Shown piece after piece: positions 1 through 8,105 of a DNA stretch of 64,000 nt (positions are counted from its first letter, which is position 1; each line of letters opens with the position of its first letter). Origin of the DNA: CBDFHC01 sp965247585 (GTDB taxonomy: Bacteria; Chloroflexota; Dehalococcoidia; Lucifugimonadales; GCA-2712585); NCBI GenBank assembly GCA_965247585.1, contig CBDFHC010000005.1:1178001-1242000 (forward strand), read 5' to 3'. Made by a program: the position numbers and the translations under genes. Under the pieces are notes generated by a model. It had not been told where the DNA came from, made no database searches, and saw nothing but the letters and a program-made list of their open reading frames with translations.

Positions 1-1
1 C

Positions 2-925
2 GAAAACCAGGGCAACACCATCCCCATCATTGCCCAGAACGTGCCGCACTACATGTACTGGTCGCCAGACAGCCAGAAGCTGGCATTCATCGCATCGGCG
101 GAAGAAGGACTTACCCTGTTTGTCTACAGGTCCGGGCAGGAGACGGTTACCTTCCGCGGCCTGGGACCGCTCTATTTCAAATGGGCAGATGACAGCCAAT
201 CCATGCTGGTACACGCCCGGGACCAGTTGCTGAGCTCCAAGTCGCCGTTCAACGAGACGCCGGTGGGCCTGGGGAAGATGAACCCGCTGTTTCGCGCCCC
301 GGACCTATCTCCGGACGGCACGGAGACGACTTACCTAACGGACGTGACGGACGGCTTCGGGTTGTTTATGGGAAGCGCCAGCGGCGAAGGTGAGTCACGC
401 CTCTTGGAGGAGATAGGAGGCAGCGCCGCCCTGACGCGGTCGCCCCTGGGAAATCTCATCGCCTTGGTGGACAGCCAGCCTGATTCGAACCGGATACACG
501 ACCGTCTGCGGCTCTTCTCCTCCAAGGGAGAACCGGTGCGCACGCTGGCAGAAGAGCCAATGCTGGCCTTCTTCTGGTCGCCGGACGGGAGCAAGATCGC
601 CTACGTGGCATTCACACCTGATGGCCGGAGCCTGGTCTGGAAGATAGCGCCGGTGGAAGGTGGAGAGCCCTGGGAGTTGATGCAGTTCAGGCCCTCACCG
701 GAGTTTTTGGCCATGCTCAGTTTCTTTGACCAGTACGCGCTGTCTCACTCGGTCTGGTCACCTGACAGCAGCCGGCTGGTGTTCGCAGGAACGGGAACGG
801 AGACCTCAAGAGGTGGCAACGGCAGCAGCCCCAGCCTGAACAAGGTTTATGTTATAAATACAGCGCCGGGGTCCCAAGCCAAGGAAGTGGCCGGCGGCAC
901 ATTGGCCTTCTGGTCCTGGAACTGA
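2..925 (+). CDS. TolB-like beta-propeller protein, 5' end outside window
   Basis: The frame is open to the left edge, so the N-terminus is missing; about 307 residues are visible, ending at the TGA at 923-925. The protein carries repeated PD40/TolB-type blade motifs: YWSPDSQKLAF, DLSPDGTE, FFWSPDGSKIAYVAF and VWSPDSSRLVFAG. Such WD40-like propellers usually act as binding scaffolds outside the membrane. No catalytic domain or membrane helix is visible in this part. A lipoprotein gene follows 36 nt downstream on the same strand, so both may be envelope proteins. The exact role cannot be read from the sequence. Confidence 0.7.
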   Translation, partial: ENQGNTIPIIAQNVPHYMYWSPDSQKLAFIASAEEGLTLFVYRSGQETVTFRGLGPLYFKWADDSQSMLVHARDQLLSSKSPFNETPVGLGKMNPLFRAPDLSPDGTETTYLTDVTDGFGLFMGSASGEGESRLLEEIGGSAALTRSPLGNLIALVDSQPDSNRIHDRLRLFSSKGEPVRTLAEEPMLAFFWSPDGSKIAYVAFTPDGRSLVWKIAPVEGGEPWELMQFRPSPEFLAMLSFFDQYALSHSVWSPDSSRLVFAGTGTETSRGGNGSSPSLNKVYVINTAPGSQAKEVAGGTLAFWSWN

Positions 926-961
926 TCCGCGGCGGCCGTAGGGCGCCCGGGGCAACAGACC

Positions 962-1705
962 GTGGCAAAAAGTACGTGGATGCTGGGCCTTGCGGCCACG
1001 CTGCTATTGATTCTTTCCCTGGCGCTTACCGGGTGCCGTGCCACGGCGCAACCCAGTCCATCCCCTGACGCGACGCTAACTCCAACGTCCACGCCGCCAG
1101 AGCTTTTGGAAGCGTCGGCCATTAGGATGGCCGCCCTGGGATCCCTCTCGTTCACGCTGACCCACGAGTCCGGCGCCACCCCACTGATGACCGGAGTAGT
1201 GATGAACGAGATGACGGGAGAGGTGCTGCTCCCGGACAAGTTCCAAGTCCGGGTCGCCGCGGAGGCCGCGGGCATCACCGCGCTGAGGATTGACCTTCTG
1301 GCCGCGGACGGGAAGGTGCACATGACCGATCCGATCTCTCAGAAGTGGCGGGAGATAGGCTTCCAGAACATACCCTTCGATTTTACCAACCTGGGTGAAA
1401 CGCTGGCCGAGATCCTGCGGGCCATCCAAGCGCCTACCCGCGGCGAATACGAGTCGGTGGACGGACGCAAGTCGCTTCGGTTGAACGGAACGGTGTCCTC
1501 CAGCGACCTGGAGAAGCTGATTCCCAACGCCTCGGCGGACCTGGTGGTTGGGCTGGAGGTCTGGGTGCGGGAAGATGACATGCTTCTGGCGCAAGCTCGG
1601 ATTTCCGGTCCGGTAGCGCCCATGGACCCGGCTGACGTGGTGCGGCTGCTCACCTTCTATGCCTTCGACGAGCCAGTGGAGATCACTCCTCCCCCTGACG
1701 TCTGA
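962..1705 (+). CDS. LppX/LprG-like lipoprotein
   Basis: A 247-residue protein with a GTG start. A hydrophobic signal segment (about residues 7-22) ends in the lipobox L-T-G-C, with Cys25 as the predicted lipidation site. A Pro/Ser/Thr-rich linker (about 28-46) follows, then a domain resembling the LppX/LprAFG fold, seen in segments such as DGKVHMTDP, KWREIGF and GLEVWVRED. In mycobacteria this family carries lipids or lipoglycans across the envelope; that role here is inference. The MFS exporter starts one base after the stop, as LprG is coupled to an MFS transporter in mycobacteria, so the two may work together. Confidence 0.72.
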   Translation: MAKSTWMLGLAATLLLILSLALTGCRATAQPSPSPDATLTPTSTPPELLEASAIRMAALGSLSFTLTHESGATPLMTGVVMNEMTGEVLLPDKFQVRVAAEAAGITALRIDLLAADGKVHMTDPISQKWREIGFQNIPFDFTNLGETLAEILRAIQAPTRGEYESVDGRKSLRLNGTVSSSDLEKLIPNASADLVVGLEVWVREDDMLLAQARISGPVAPMDPADVVRLLTFYAFDEPVEITPPPDV

Positions 1706-1706
1706 G

Positions 1707-3212
1707 GTGGACAGCACGAAGCGCCGCACGCTATCCGCCCCGCTCACCCTTACGGTGGTAGCTATCGGGGCGTTTATCACCGCCCTGGACCAGACCGTAG
1801 TGGTGACGGCGCTGCCCAGCGTGATGCTGGACCTGAAGATCCCAGTCACAGAGCTAGACCGAGCCGCCTGGATCATCACCGCCTATCTGGTGGGCTACAC
1901 GGCGGCTATGCCGCTGCTGGGCCGGCTGGCAGACGTCTACGGCTTCGCCAGGGTGTACCAGGCGTCGCTGCTGGTGTTTACCGCTGGGACGGTCCTGGTG
2001 GCCGTGTCACCAAGTCTTGGGTGGAACGTGGGCGGCCGGGTAATCCAGGCCATTGGCGGCGCCGCCACGGTGCCCATCGGCATGGCCATCGCCAGCACAG
2101 TGCTGCCAATGCGCCGGCGCGGGCTGGCGATAGGGGTTGTGGTGGCAGCGGCGGAGGCGGGCGCCATGCTGGGTCCGGCCTACGGCGGGGCTATTATCGA
2201 AGCGCTGAGCTGGCGCTGGATCTTCTGGCTCAACGTGCCTCAGAGCGCCCTGTTGTTCCTGGCATTGTTCTGGCTGCCCAGCCAGCGACAGGCCGGCGCC
2301 AGGGTGGACTACCTGGGAGGTGCGCTGCTGGCGGCGGTGCTGCTGCTTTTCACCCTGGCGCTTTCGAGCGAAGGGCTGTTCTCGCTGGAATCCGCGACAC
2401 CGTTTCTCATCGGGGTGCCGGGGCTGGCGCTGGCGGCGGTGGTGGTGCTGGTGGAAAGGCGGCATGGGCAGCCACTATTGGCGCCGGTCCTATTCCGCTC
2501 CCGGGCGTTCTTGACGGCCAACGCTGCCCAGCTCCTGGAGGGCGTGGCGCTGGTGATGGCCATGGTCACGGTGCCGCTGATGGCCAATACGGTGATGGGG
2601 AGAGACCCGCTGACGGGGGCGTGGTGGCTGCTGCGAATGACCGGCATGATACCTCTGGGCGCGGTGGTTGGGGGGCTGATGATGCCGAAGGTGGGAGTCC
2701 GGCCGGTGGCGGTGGCGGGCTTGGCCCTCAGCGCGCTGGGCCTGTTCCTGGTGAGCACCTGGGACCTGGATGTGAGCGAGCCGTGGCTGACGTTGCACCT
2801 TCTGACCGCGGGAGTTGGCTTCGGCCTGAACAACGCGCCCATCATGACTCGGGCGATGAGCTCCGTGGGTCTGGACTACCGGGGAACGGTGGCGTCACTG
2901 GTTACGGCGTCACGAATGGTGGGCATGGCCCTGGGGCTGGCGGCGCTTTCGGCCTGGGGCGTGGGCCACTTCCAGGCCCTCACCGCCGGGTTGGAACTGC
3001 CCATCCAGCTTGCCGGCGAAACGGCGGGGCAGCTTCAGGCCAGGCAGGAGGCGTACAACACCGGGCTGGTGGACGCCGGGCTATCGCTGTTCCACAGGTT
3101 CCTACAGGTGGCGGGCGCGGTGGCGCTGGCGGCAATTCTCCCGGTGCTGGCCATGACTGCCAGCAGACGGGAGCGGGAGGAAGGAGAAGAGGAGGCTAAA
3201 ACCCGGACTTAG
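1707..3212 (+). CDS. MFS transporter, DHA2 (EmrB/QacA) family, 14 helices
   Basis: A drug:H+ antiporter-type permease of 501 residues. TM1 contains the DHA2 signature LDQTVVVTALP, and the loop between TM2 and TM3 has the motif GRLADVYGF. The hydrophobicity pattern fits 14 membrane segments, with a charged C-terminal tail. I place the start at the GTG at 1707, one base after the lipoprotein stop; an upstream in-frame ATG at 1659 would overlap that gene by 47 nt. The pairing with an LprG-like lipoprotein resembles the mycobacterial lprG-P55 operon (knowledge of family), suggesting export of a lipid or amphipathic compound. The 3' end overlaps the convergent VOC gene by 17 nt. Confidence 0.8.
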   Translation: MDSTKRRTLSAPLTLTVVAIGAFITALDQTVVVTALPSVMLDLKIPVTELDRAAWIITAYLVGYTAAMPLLGRLADVYGFARVYQASLLVFTAGTVLVAVSPSLGWNVGGRVIQAIGGAATVPIGMAIASTVLPMRRRGLAIGVVVAAAEAGAMLGPAYGGAIIEALSWRWIFWLNVPQSALLFLALFWLPSQRQAGARVDYLGGALLAAVLLLFTLALSSEGLFSLESATPFLIGVPGLALAAVVVLVERRHGQPLLAPVLFRSRAFLTANAAQLLEGVALVMAMVTVPLMANTVMGRDPLTGAWWLLRMTGMIPLGAVVGGLMMPKVGVRPVAVAGLALSALGLFLVSTWDLDVSEPWLTLHLLTAGVGFGLNNAPIMTRAMSSVGLDYRGTVASLVTASRMVGMALGLAALSAWGVGHFQALTAGLELPIQLAGETAGQLQARQEAYNTGLVDAGLSLFHRFLQVAGAVALAAILPVLAMTASRREREEGEEEAKTRT

Positions 3213-3579
3213 TGCACAGCTCCACGCGGTTGCCGTCCGGGTCGTAGGTAAATAGGAAGCGTTGGCCATCGTTGCGGACCCCGGAGCGGGCGATGCGCAG
3301 CCCCCTGGCTTTAACAGCCGCTTCGGCGGCATCGAAGTCCTCCACCTCGAAGGCGATATGGTTCTCCTCCTGGGTTGGCGAGTTCTCGGTCTCGATCAGA
3401 TGGAGCATTATACTGCTGGGCATCTGGAGCCAGGTGATTTTAGGGTTGTCCACCTGACTGGGGATTTGCTTTATACCGAGAAACTCATTGTAGAACTCCA
3501 TGCTGCGCTTGGTATCTTTAACCAGGTAGACCACGTGGTTTACGCGGTTGAACTTTATCCCGCTGGCCTTAGTAGTCAT
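3196..3579 (-). CDS. VOC/glyoxalase-fold protein
   Basis: A 127-residue single-domain vicinal oxygen chelate protein. It starts with the typical strand VNHVVYLVKDTKRSMEFYNEFLG and ends with the typical DPDGNRVEL strand. Candidate metal ligands are the early His (HVV), the mid His (ENHIAFEV) and the Glu of VEL. Family members include lyases, dioxygenases and antibiotic-binding proteins, and nothing here settles the substrate. It starts at an ATG with AGGAG upstream, is a single gene and has its own consensus promoter at 3618-3646. Confidence 0.75.
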   Translation of the reverse strand: MTTKASGIKFNRVNHVVYLVKDTKRSMEFYNEFLGIKQIPSQVDNPKITWLQMPSSIMLHLIETENSPTQEENHIAFEVEDFDAAEAAVKARGLRIARSGVRNDGQRFLFTYDPDGNRVELCTKSGF

Positions 3580-3617
3580 AAGAATGGGCTCCTTTGGTGT
3601 CTCAGTCAGTGCGGGCT

Positions 3618-3646
3618 AGTCTAGGTTCGGGTCCCACCGGTGTCAA
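3618..3646 (-). promoter_or_regulatory. Sigma70-type promoter for the VOC gene
   Basis: On the minus strand TTGACA is followed by a 17-nt spacer and TAGACT. The predicted transcript starts about 35 nt before the VOC start codon. Confidence 0.7.
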
Positions 3647-3677
3647 CGAAACGGATAGAGGGCGTTTCGCCAGCTGG

Positions 3678-3686
3678 TGCTAGAAT
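3678..3686 (+). promoter_or_regulatory. Extended -10 promoter element
   Basis: TGC-TAGAAT lies 28 nt before the ATG at 3715, with no good -35 box. The same nine bases occur before the genes at 15939 and 55887. Confidence 0.5.
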
Positions 3687-3714
3687 TGACGGACGCGAAG
3701 ACGAAGGCGCAACT

Positions 3715-4149
3715 ATGGCGATGAAGGTAAAGGAGTTCCTGGGCGAGGTGGTGGAGCTGGTGCGGATGCAGGTGGCGCGCGAGTACAAGGATTTCCATAC
3801 GCTGGGGCCCAGGGCGAGTCTGATAAAACTACACTTCGGCGACCCTCGCTTTCACTACGAGATCTGGGTGCAGCGCCGCCGCGGAATAGTGGAGCTGGGC
3901 CTCCATTTCGAAGGCCGGCCTGAGGAAAATGCTGGATACCTGGAGCGCCTCTCTGCCAGGTCAACCGAGATTCGGTCCGGGTTGGGAAAGGGCGTGGAGG
4001 CGGAGCAGTGGACGCCAAGGTGGACGCGGGTCCATAGGACGGTACCGCTGGAGCCCCTGAACGAGGATTTCCTGTGGGAGGTGGCCAGCCAAACCAGCAA
4101 GATGATTACGGTGCTGGAGCCCATGGTCCGGGAGGCTGGAAACCGCTGA
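3715..4149 (+). CDS. Hypothetical protein, 144 residues
   Basis: I recognise no named family. The protein is soluble, with no signal peptide or membrane segment. It has an N-terminal helix (KEFLGEVVELVRMQVAREY), a beta-rich middle (HYEIWVQRRRGIVELGLHFEG) and a C-terminal helix. I take the ATG at 3715, with GAAGG upstream and an extended -10 element 28 nt before it. An in-frame GTG at 3640 would add 25 residues that run through the promoter region and look unlike protein sequence. The gene is divergent from the VOC gene and upstream of plsY. Confidence 0.6.
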   Translation: MAMKVKEFLGEVVELVRMQVAREYKDFHTLGPRASLIKLHFGDPRFHYEIWVQRRRGIVELGLHFEGRPEENAGYLERLSARSTEIRSGLGKGVEAEQWTPRWTRVHRTVPLEPLNEDFLWEVASQTSKMITVLEPMVREAGNR

Positions 4150-4197
4150 CATCACAGGCCGCATCCAACCGTTACAGCACCGCCGTAAGGAGCGCCC

Positions 4198-4812
4198 ATA
4201 GAGGCTAGCCTGGCGTTAACTAGCGTTGTCATGGCCTATCTGATTGGCTCTCTGCCCGCGGCCTACGCTATAGGCCGCCGGTTGAAGGGGGTAGACCTGA
4301 GGCTGGTGGGCAGCGGCAACCTGGGCGCGGCGAACACCTTCAGAGAGGTTGGCCCGTGGCCAGGCCTGTTGGTGCTGACCTTGGACGGGCTGAAGGGCGT
4401 GCTGGCTATACTAATACCGGGGTGGGTGGGCGCCCCGGAGTGGGCCGGCTACGGCGCCGCGGTGGCCGTGGTGGCGGGTCATAACTGGCCGGTGTTCTTG
4501 GGATTTCGGGGAGGTAAGGGCGCCGCCACCGTGGTGGGCATATCCCTTGCCGTACTCCCTCTGCTCACGTTGGTGACGCTGGCGCCCACCGTCTTGCTGT
4601 TCTGGTTGACGCGTAACATTGTGTTGTCCACCGGGTTCGGGTTCGTTCTCCTCAACGCGCTCACCGTGGCGTCGGGGCAATCGGCGGAACAGGTGGCGCT
4701 GTGCCTGCTGCTCACGTTCGTGGTGACGGCAACCCACTACACCGGCTCTCGCAGGGCCATAGCGGACGCCCTGAAACGAGGGAACTGGAAGGCGCTGCTC
4801 TCGATAGAATAG
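4198..4812 (+). CDS. plsY: Glycerol-3-phosphate acyltransferase PlsY, likely ATA start
   Basis: An integral membrane enzyme that transfers acyl from acyl-phosphate to glycerol-3-phosphate, the first step of phospholipid synthesis. Family signatures are visible: YLIGSLP in TM1, the GSGNLGAANTFR loop, FRGGKGAAT and a late Tyr-Thr-Gly-Ser-Arg-Arg segment. The only canonical in-frame start is the ATG at 4231, which would cut off most of TM1. Upstream, AAGGAG at 4187-4192 stands 5 nt before an in-frame ATA at 4198, which gives an N-terminus of normal family length; a TAA at 4186 closes the frame above. The ATA start is therefore inferred from Shine-Dalgarno spacing and homolog length. Confidence 0.82.
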   Translation: MEASLALTSVVMAYLIGSLPAAYAIGRRLKGVDLRLVGSGNLGAANTFREVGPWPGLLVLTLDGLKGVLAILIPGWVGAPEWAGYGAAVAVVAGHNWPVFLGFRGGKGAATVVGISLAVLPLLTLVTLAPTVLLFWLTRNIVLSTGFGFVLLNALTVASGQSAEQVALCLLLTFVVTATHYTGSRRAIADALKRGNWKALLSIE

Positions 4813-4859
4813 GGCCGCCACAAGTCTTCGCTCAGTTCCGCCAGGCATTGCGGATACCT

Positions 4860-4865
4860 TATAAT
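4860..4865 (+). promoter_or_regulatory. -10 box for thrS
   Basis: A perfect TATAAT lies 40 nt before the thrS ATG. No convincing -35 hexamer is found at 16-18 nt upstream, so only the -10 box is called. Confidence 0.4.
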
Positions 4866-4905
4866 CCAGCGGAAGCGTGAACCAACAGTACACAAGAGTG
4901 AGAGC

Positions 4906-6666
4906 ATGACGCAGGCAAGGATTGTAGGCGGAAAGGTCCCGCCCGAACTGGAAGACCTTCGAAGGAGGCTAAGGCATTCGGCGGCCCACGTGATGGCCGA
5001 CGCGGTGACGCAGCTCTTTCCCGAGGCGAAGCTGGGCATAGGCCCTCCCACAGATGACGGGTTCTACTATGACCTGGACGTATCGCGTCCGTTCACGCCG
5101 GAGGACCTGGAAAAGGTCACGCAGATAATGGACGATACCCTCAAGCGAGACCTGCCCTTTGTCTACAAAGAGCATCAGCGGGAAGAGATGAAGGAGATCT
5201 GCCAGGACCAACCGTACAAGCTGGAGCTGATTGAAGAGATCCCGGAGGACGAGGCGCTAAGCACCTATAGCCACGGCGAGTTTATGGACTTGTGCCAGGG
5301 GCCCCACGTTGAGTCCACGGGGAAGATCCCGTGCTTCAAGCTGCTGTCGGTGGCAGGGGCGTACTGGCGCGGCAGCGAAGCGCGGCCGATGTTGCAGCGC
5401 ATCTACGGGACCGCCTTCGAGTCCCAGGAGGCGCTGGACGAGCATCTGGCCCGGCTGGAGGAAGCGGAGCGGCGCGACCACCGGCGGCTGGGCCGACAGC
5501 TAGGGCTGTTCAGCGTCCATGAGGAGATAGGCCCAGGGCTGGTGGTGTGGCACACCAAGGGGGCCCGGGTCCGGACCATCATTGAGAATTATTGGAGAGA
5601 GCAGCATTACAGCAACGGCTATGAGCTGGTCTATTCGCCCCACGTGGGACGGGGCCGGCTTTGGCAGACCAGCGGGCACCTGGACTTTTACCAGGAGAGC
5701 ATGTACTCCGCCATAGACGTGGAAGGGCAAGATTATTACCTGAAGCCCATGAACTGCCCGTTCCACATCATGGTGTACCGCACCGACCTGCGGAGCTACC
5801 GGGACCTGCCCATTCGGCTGGCGGAGCTGGGCACGGTGTACCGGTACGAGCGCAGCGGCGTGCTGCACGGCCTGATGCGGGTGCGCGGCTTTACCCAGGA
5901 CGACGCGCATATTTTTTGCCGGCCGGACCAGGTGGAGGACGAGGTGCTGGGAGTGTTGGACCTGACGTTCCATATCCTGGACGCCTTCGGCTTTGAGGAC
6001 TACGATATCTCGCTCTCCACCCGGCCGGAAAAGTACGTGGGCGAACCGGCGGACTGGGACTACGCTACCCAGTCTTTACGGCACGCCCTGGAGCAGCGGG
6101 ACCTGACATACGATATTGACGAGGGCGGCGGGGCGTTCTACGGGCCGAAGATTGACATAAAGATCAACGACGCCTTAGGCCGGTCCTGGCAGTGCACCAC
6201 GGTACAGTTCGATTTCAACCTGCCGCAGCGGTTCGACCTGACGTACCAAGGGGCAGACGGCGGACAGCACCGGCCTTACATGGTGCACCGGGCCATATTG
6301 GGCTCGCTGGAACGGTTCCTGGGCGTGCTGATAGAGCATTACGGCGGCGCGTTCCCCTTCTGGCTGGCGCCGGTGCAAGCGGTGGTCATACCGATTGCGG
6401 ACAGGCACGTTCCGTACGCGGAATCGGTCCGGGATGAGCTGCTGAACCGAAGGTTCAGGGCGGAGGTGGATGCCAGAAACGAGCGGATGAACCTGAAGAT
6501 TCGGGAGGCCCAAATACAGAAGGTGCCGTACATGATGGTGGTGGGGGACCGGGAGGCAGAGCAAGGCACCGCCTCAGTACGTACCAGAGACGGCGAAAAC
6601 CTGGGCCCGTTGTCTACCTCTGATGTAATCAAGCTGCTGGACGACGAAACCAGTCCTATTCGCTGA
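4906..6666 (+). CDS. thrS: Threonyl-tRNA synthetase, lacking the TGS domain
   Basis: Class II synthetase charging tRNA-Thr, 586 residues. The N-terminal TGS domain of the common 640-residue bacterial form is absent; the protein begins almost at the editing domain (RHSAAHVMADAV, with the HxxxH metal/editing motif, then CQGPHVE). The catalytic core shows the zinc ligand Cys in MNCPFHI, motif 2 in YRYERSGVLHGLMRVRGFT, the His of QDDAHIF and motif 3 around MVHRAILGSLERF. A C-terminal anticodon-binding domain (VQAVVIPIADRHVPYA to the end) is complete. It starts at an ATG and is followed by the infC operon. Confidence 0.95.
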   Translation: MTQARIVGGKVPPELEDLRRRLRHSAAHVMADAVTQLFPEAKLGIGPPTDDGFYYDLDVSRPFTPEDLEKVTQIMDDTLKRDLPFVYKEHQREEMKEICQDQPYKLELIEEIPEDEALSTYSHGEFMDLCQGPHVESTGKIPCFKLLSVAGAYWRGSEARPMLQRIYGTAFESQEALDEHLARLEEAERRDHRRLGRQLGLFSVHEEIGPGLVVWHTKGARVRTIIENYWREQHYSNGYELVYSPHVGRGRLWQTSGHLDFYQESMYSAIDVEGQDYYLKPMNCPFHIMVYRTDLRSYRDLPIRLAELGTVYRYERSGVLHGLMRVRGFTQDDAHIFCRPDQVEDEVLGVLDLTFHILDAFGFEDYDISLSTRPEKYVGEPADWDYATQSLRHALEQRDLTYDIDEGGGAFYGPKIDIKINDALGRSWQCTTVQFDFNLPQRFDLTYQGADGGQHRPYMVHRAILGSLERFLGVLIEHYGGAFPFWLAPVQAVVIPIADRHVPYAESVRDELLNRRFRAEVDARNERMNLKIREAQIQKVPYMMVVGDREAEQGTASVRTRDGENLGPLSTSDVIKLLDDETSPIR

Positions 6667-6709
6667 TAAATATCTAAAGGGTTCGACGCCCATCCCGGTC
6701 CCGGTGCAA

Positions 6710-6738
6710 TTGACTAGACTATTTGGTCATGCTAGAGT
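6710..6738 (+). promoter_or_regulatory. Promoter of the infC-rpmI-rplT operon
   Basis: TTGACT, a 17-nt spacer and TAGAGT preceded by TGC (an extended -10). The predicted start near 6745 leaves a leader of about 32 nt before the ATA start of infC. Confidence 0.75.
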
Positions 6739-6776
6739 CAACTATCATCCTCTGAATAGGAAGGGAGTCCAAAGCT

Positions 6777-7325
6777 ATAGTTCGGGAGTATAAGGTCAAC
6801 CAGGGTATTCGCTCGGCCCAGGTGCGAGTGGTGGATAGCGACGGAAAGCAGTTGGGCATATTGAACATGGCAGACGCGTTAAGCCTGGCCAGGGAGCAGG
6901 AACTGGACCTGGTAGAGGTCTCGCCTAACGCCGAACCACCGGTGTGCCGGATACTGGACTATGGCAAGCTGCGTTACCTCCATTCCAAGAAGGTCAAGGA
7001 GTCCCGGAAATCTCAGAAGTCCACCAGCCTGCGTGAAGTGCGATTCAGGCCAAATATAGGCACCCACGATCTTGATGCCAAGACGCGGAAGGTCAAGGAG
7101 TTGTTGAGTGAGGGGGCCAAGGTGAAAGTGGGCGTCTTTTTCCGGGGCCGTGAGGTAACCCATCCAGAGTTGGGGATGGTCCTCCTCAAACAGGTGGCAG
7201 AGGAAGTGAAAGATGAGGCCCGGCTTGACCGCCCACCTACCATGGAGGGTCGGGCCATTACGATAATTTTGACCCCGGTTCCGCAGAAGGTTGAGCGAAA
7301 GCCGGCTGAGGTAGGGAATGCCTAA
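6777..7325 (+). CDS. infC: Translation initiation factor IF-3, likely ATA start
   Basis: IF-3 binds the 30S subunit and checks start-codon pairing. Both domains are present: N-terminal (KVNQGIRSAQVRVVDSDGKQLG, PNAEPPVCRILDYGKLRY) and C-terminal (EVRFRPNIGTHDLDAKTRKV, FFRGREVTHPELG). The first canonical start is a GTG at 6822, which would delete the conserved NQGIR segment. The frame is open back to a TGA at 6753, and the purine-rich AGGAAGGGAG at 6758-6767 lies 9 nt before an ATA at 6777. IF-3 genes in other bacteria start with AUU, so that IF-3 limits its own synthesis; AUA would serve the same way (inference). The stop overlaps rpmI by 8 nt. Confidence 0.9.
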   Translation: MVREYKVNQGIRSAQVRVVDSDGKQLGILNMADALSLAREQELDLVEVSPNAEPPVCRILDYGKLRYLHSKKVKESRKSQKSTSLREVRFRPNIGTHDLDAKTRKVKELLSEGAKVKVGVFFRGREVTHPELGMVLLKQVAEEVKDEARLDRPPTMEGRAITIILTPVPQKVERKPAEVGNA

Positions 7326-7518
7326 ACTAAAGACACACAAAGGCGCCCGGGCACGTTTTCACGTGACCGGCACCGGTAAGCTGCTGCGCCGAAAGGGAAT
7401 GAGCAGCCATCTCCGCCGGAAGAAACCCAAAAATGTGCGCCGGACTTTCGACCGCAAGATTCCGATATCCAAGTCTATGGACCGGAATATCCGCCGTCTG
7501 ATACCGCACGCTTTCTAG
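7318..7518 (+). CDS. rpmI: 50S ribosomal protein L35
   Basis: A 66-residue, strongly basic ribosomal protein with the L35 signature KLKTHKGARARFHVTGTGK at the N-terminus and an RR-rich end. It starts at an ATG inside the last codons of infC, in the classical infC-rpmI-rplT order. Length is normal for the family. Translation is probably coupled to infC. Confidence 0.93.
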   Translation: MPKLKTHKGARARFHVTGTGKLLRRKGMSSHLRRKKPKNVRRTFDRKIPISKSMDRNIRRLIPHAF

Positions 7519-7579
7519 GCCGCAGCCCGGGGATATACCTTTACATTTCAGCCCCTGCCCCATTAGACTTTTGGGCGAT

Positions 7580-7600
7580 GCCTGTCCGGCAAGGGACGGC
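7580..7600 (+). other. Hairpin in the rpmI-rplT spacer
   Basis: GCC-t-GTCC pairs with GGAC-GGC around a six-base loop, in a 149-nt gap between rpmI and rplT. It could be an L20-binding or attenuation element, but no terminator T-run follows. Confidence 0.35.
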
Positions 7601-7667
7601 AGACCAGTTGAAAATTAGCTTTGAGTCGCCATGGGCCAAGCTCGGGCGATGAATTCGGGAGAGTAGA

Positions 7668-8027
7668 TTGACCAGGACCACAGGAGGAGCATCCAAGCAC
7701 CGCCGGCACAAGAAGGTGCTGGACATGGCGTCCGGGTTCCAGGCGGCGCAGGGCAGGCAGTTCCGGCGTGCCCGGGAGGCGCTGCTGCATGCCGGGAGTC
7801 ACGCGTACCGGCACCGGCGGGAGCGCAAGCGGGAGTTTCGCCGCCTGTGGATTTTGCGTATCAACGCGGCGGCCCGAAACGAGGGCCTCACGTACAGCCA
7901 GTTTATCAACGGGTTGAAGCGGGCCAGTGTGGAGATGGACCGGAAGATGCTGGCCGACACGGCAGTGCGAGACCCTTCGGCATTTGAGCAACTGGCGGTA
8001 ATGGCCAGGGAGGCCTTGGCCAGCTAG
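7668..8027 (+). CDS. rplT: 50S ribosomal protein L20
   Basis: A 119-residue basic protein that binds 23S rRNA early in 50S assembly. The family pattern is clear: HRRHKKVLDMASGFQAAQ, YRHRRERKREFRRLWILRINAA and the conserved YSQFINGLKRA. The start is a TTG at 7668 with GGGAGAG upstream; it gives the expected N-terminal length. The gene lies 149 nt after rpmI, longer than usual for this operon, and ends shortly before an intrinsic terminator. Confidence 0.93.
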   Translation: MTRTTGGASKHRRHKKVLDMASGFQAAQGRQFRRAREALLHAGSHAYRHRRERKREFRRLWILRINAAARNEGLTYSQFINGLKRASVEMDRKMLADTAVRDPSAFEQLAVMAREALAS

Positions 8028-8046
8028 GCATAAGGACGTTCTAACC

Positions 8047-8084
8047 AAAAGGGCGCCGCGATGTTTTCGTGGTGCCCTTTCTTT
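8047..8084 (+). terminator. Intrinsic terminator after rplT
   Basis: The arm AAAGGGCGCCGCGA pairs with TCGTGGTGCCCTTT, allowing wobbles, with a short T-rich loop. The T-rich stretch CTTT follows. It ends the infC operon before the convergent ctaB gene. Confidence 0.75.
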
Positions 8085-8105
8085 ATGGGTCCGGCGGGCG
8101 CAGCG

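Noticed and set aside
1659..1706. ATG at 1659 as the start of the MFS exporter
   Set aside because: It would overlap the lipoprotein gene by 47 nt; the GTG at 1707 directly follows that stop and gives the normal N-terminus.
2021..3199. A 392-codon frame overlapping the MFS gene
   Set aside because: Gly/Ala/Arg-rich composition and no domain; the MFS frame explains the region.
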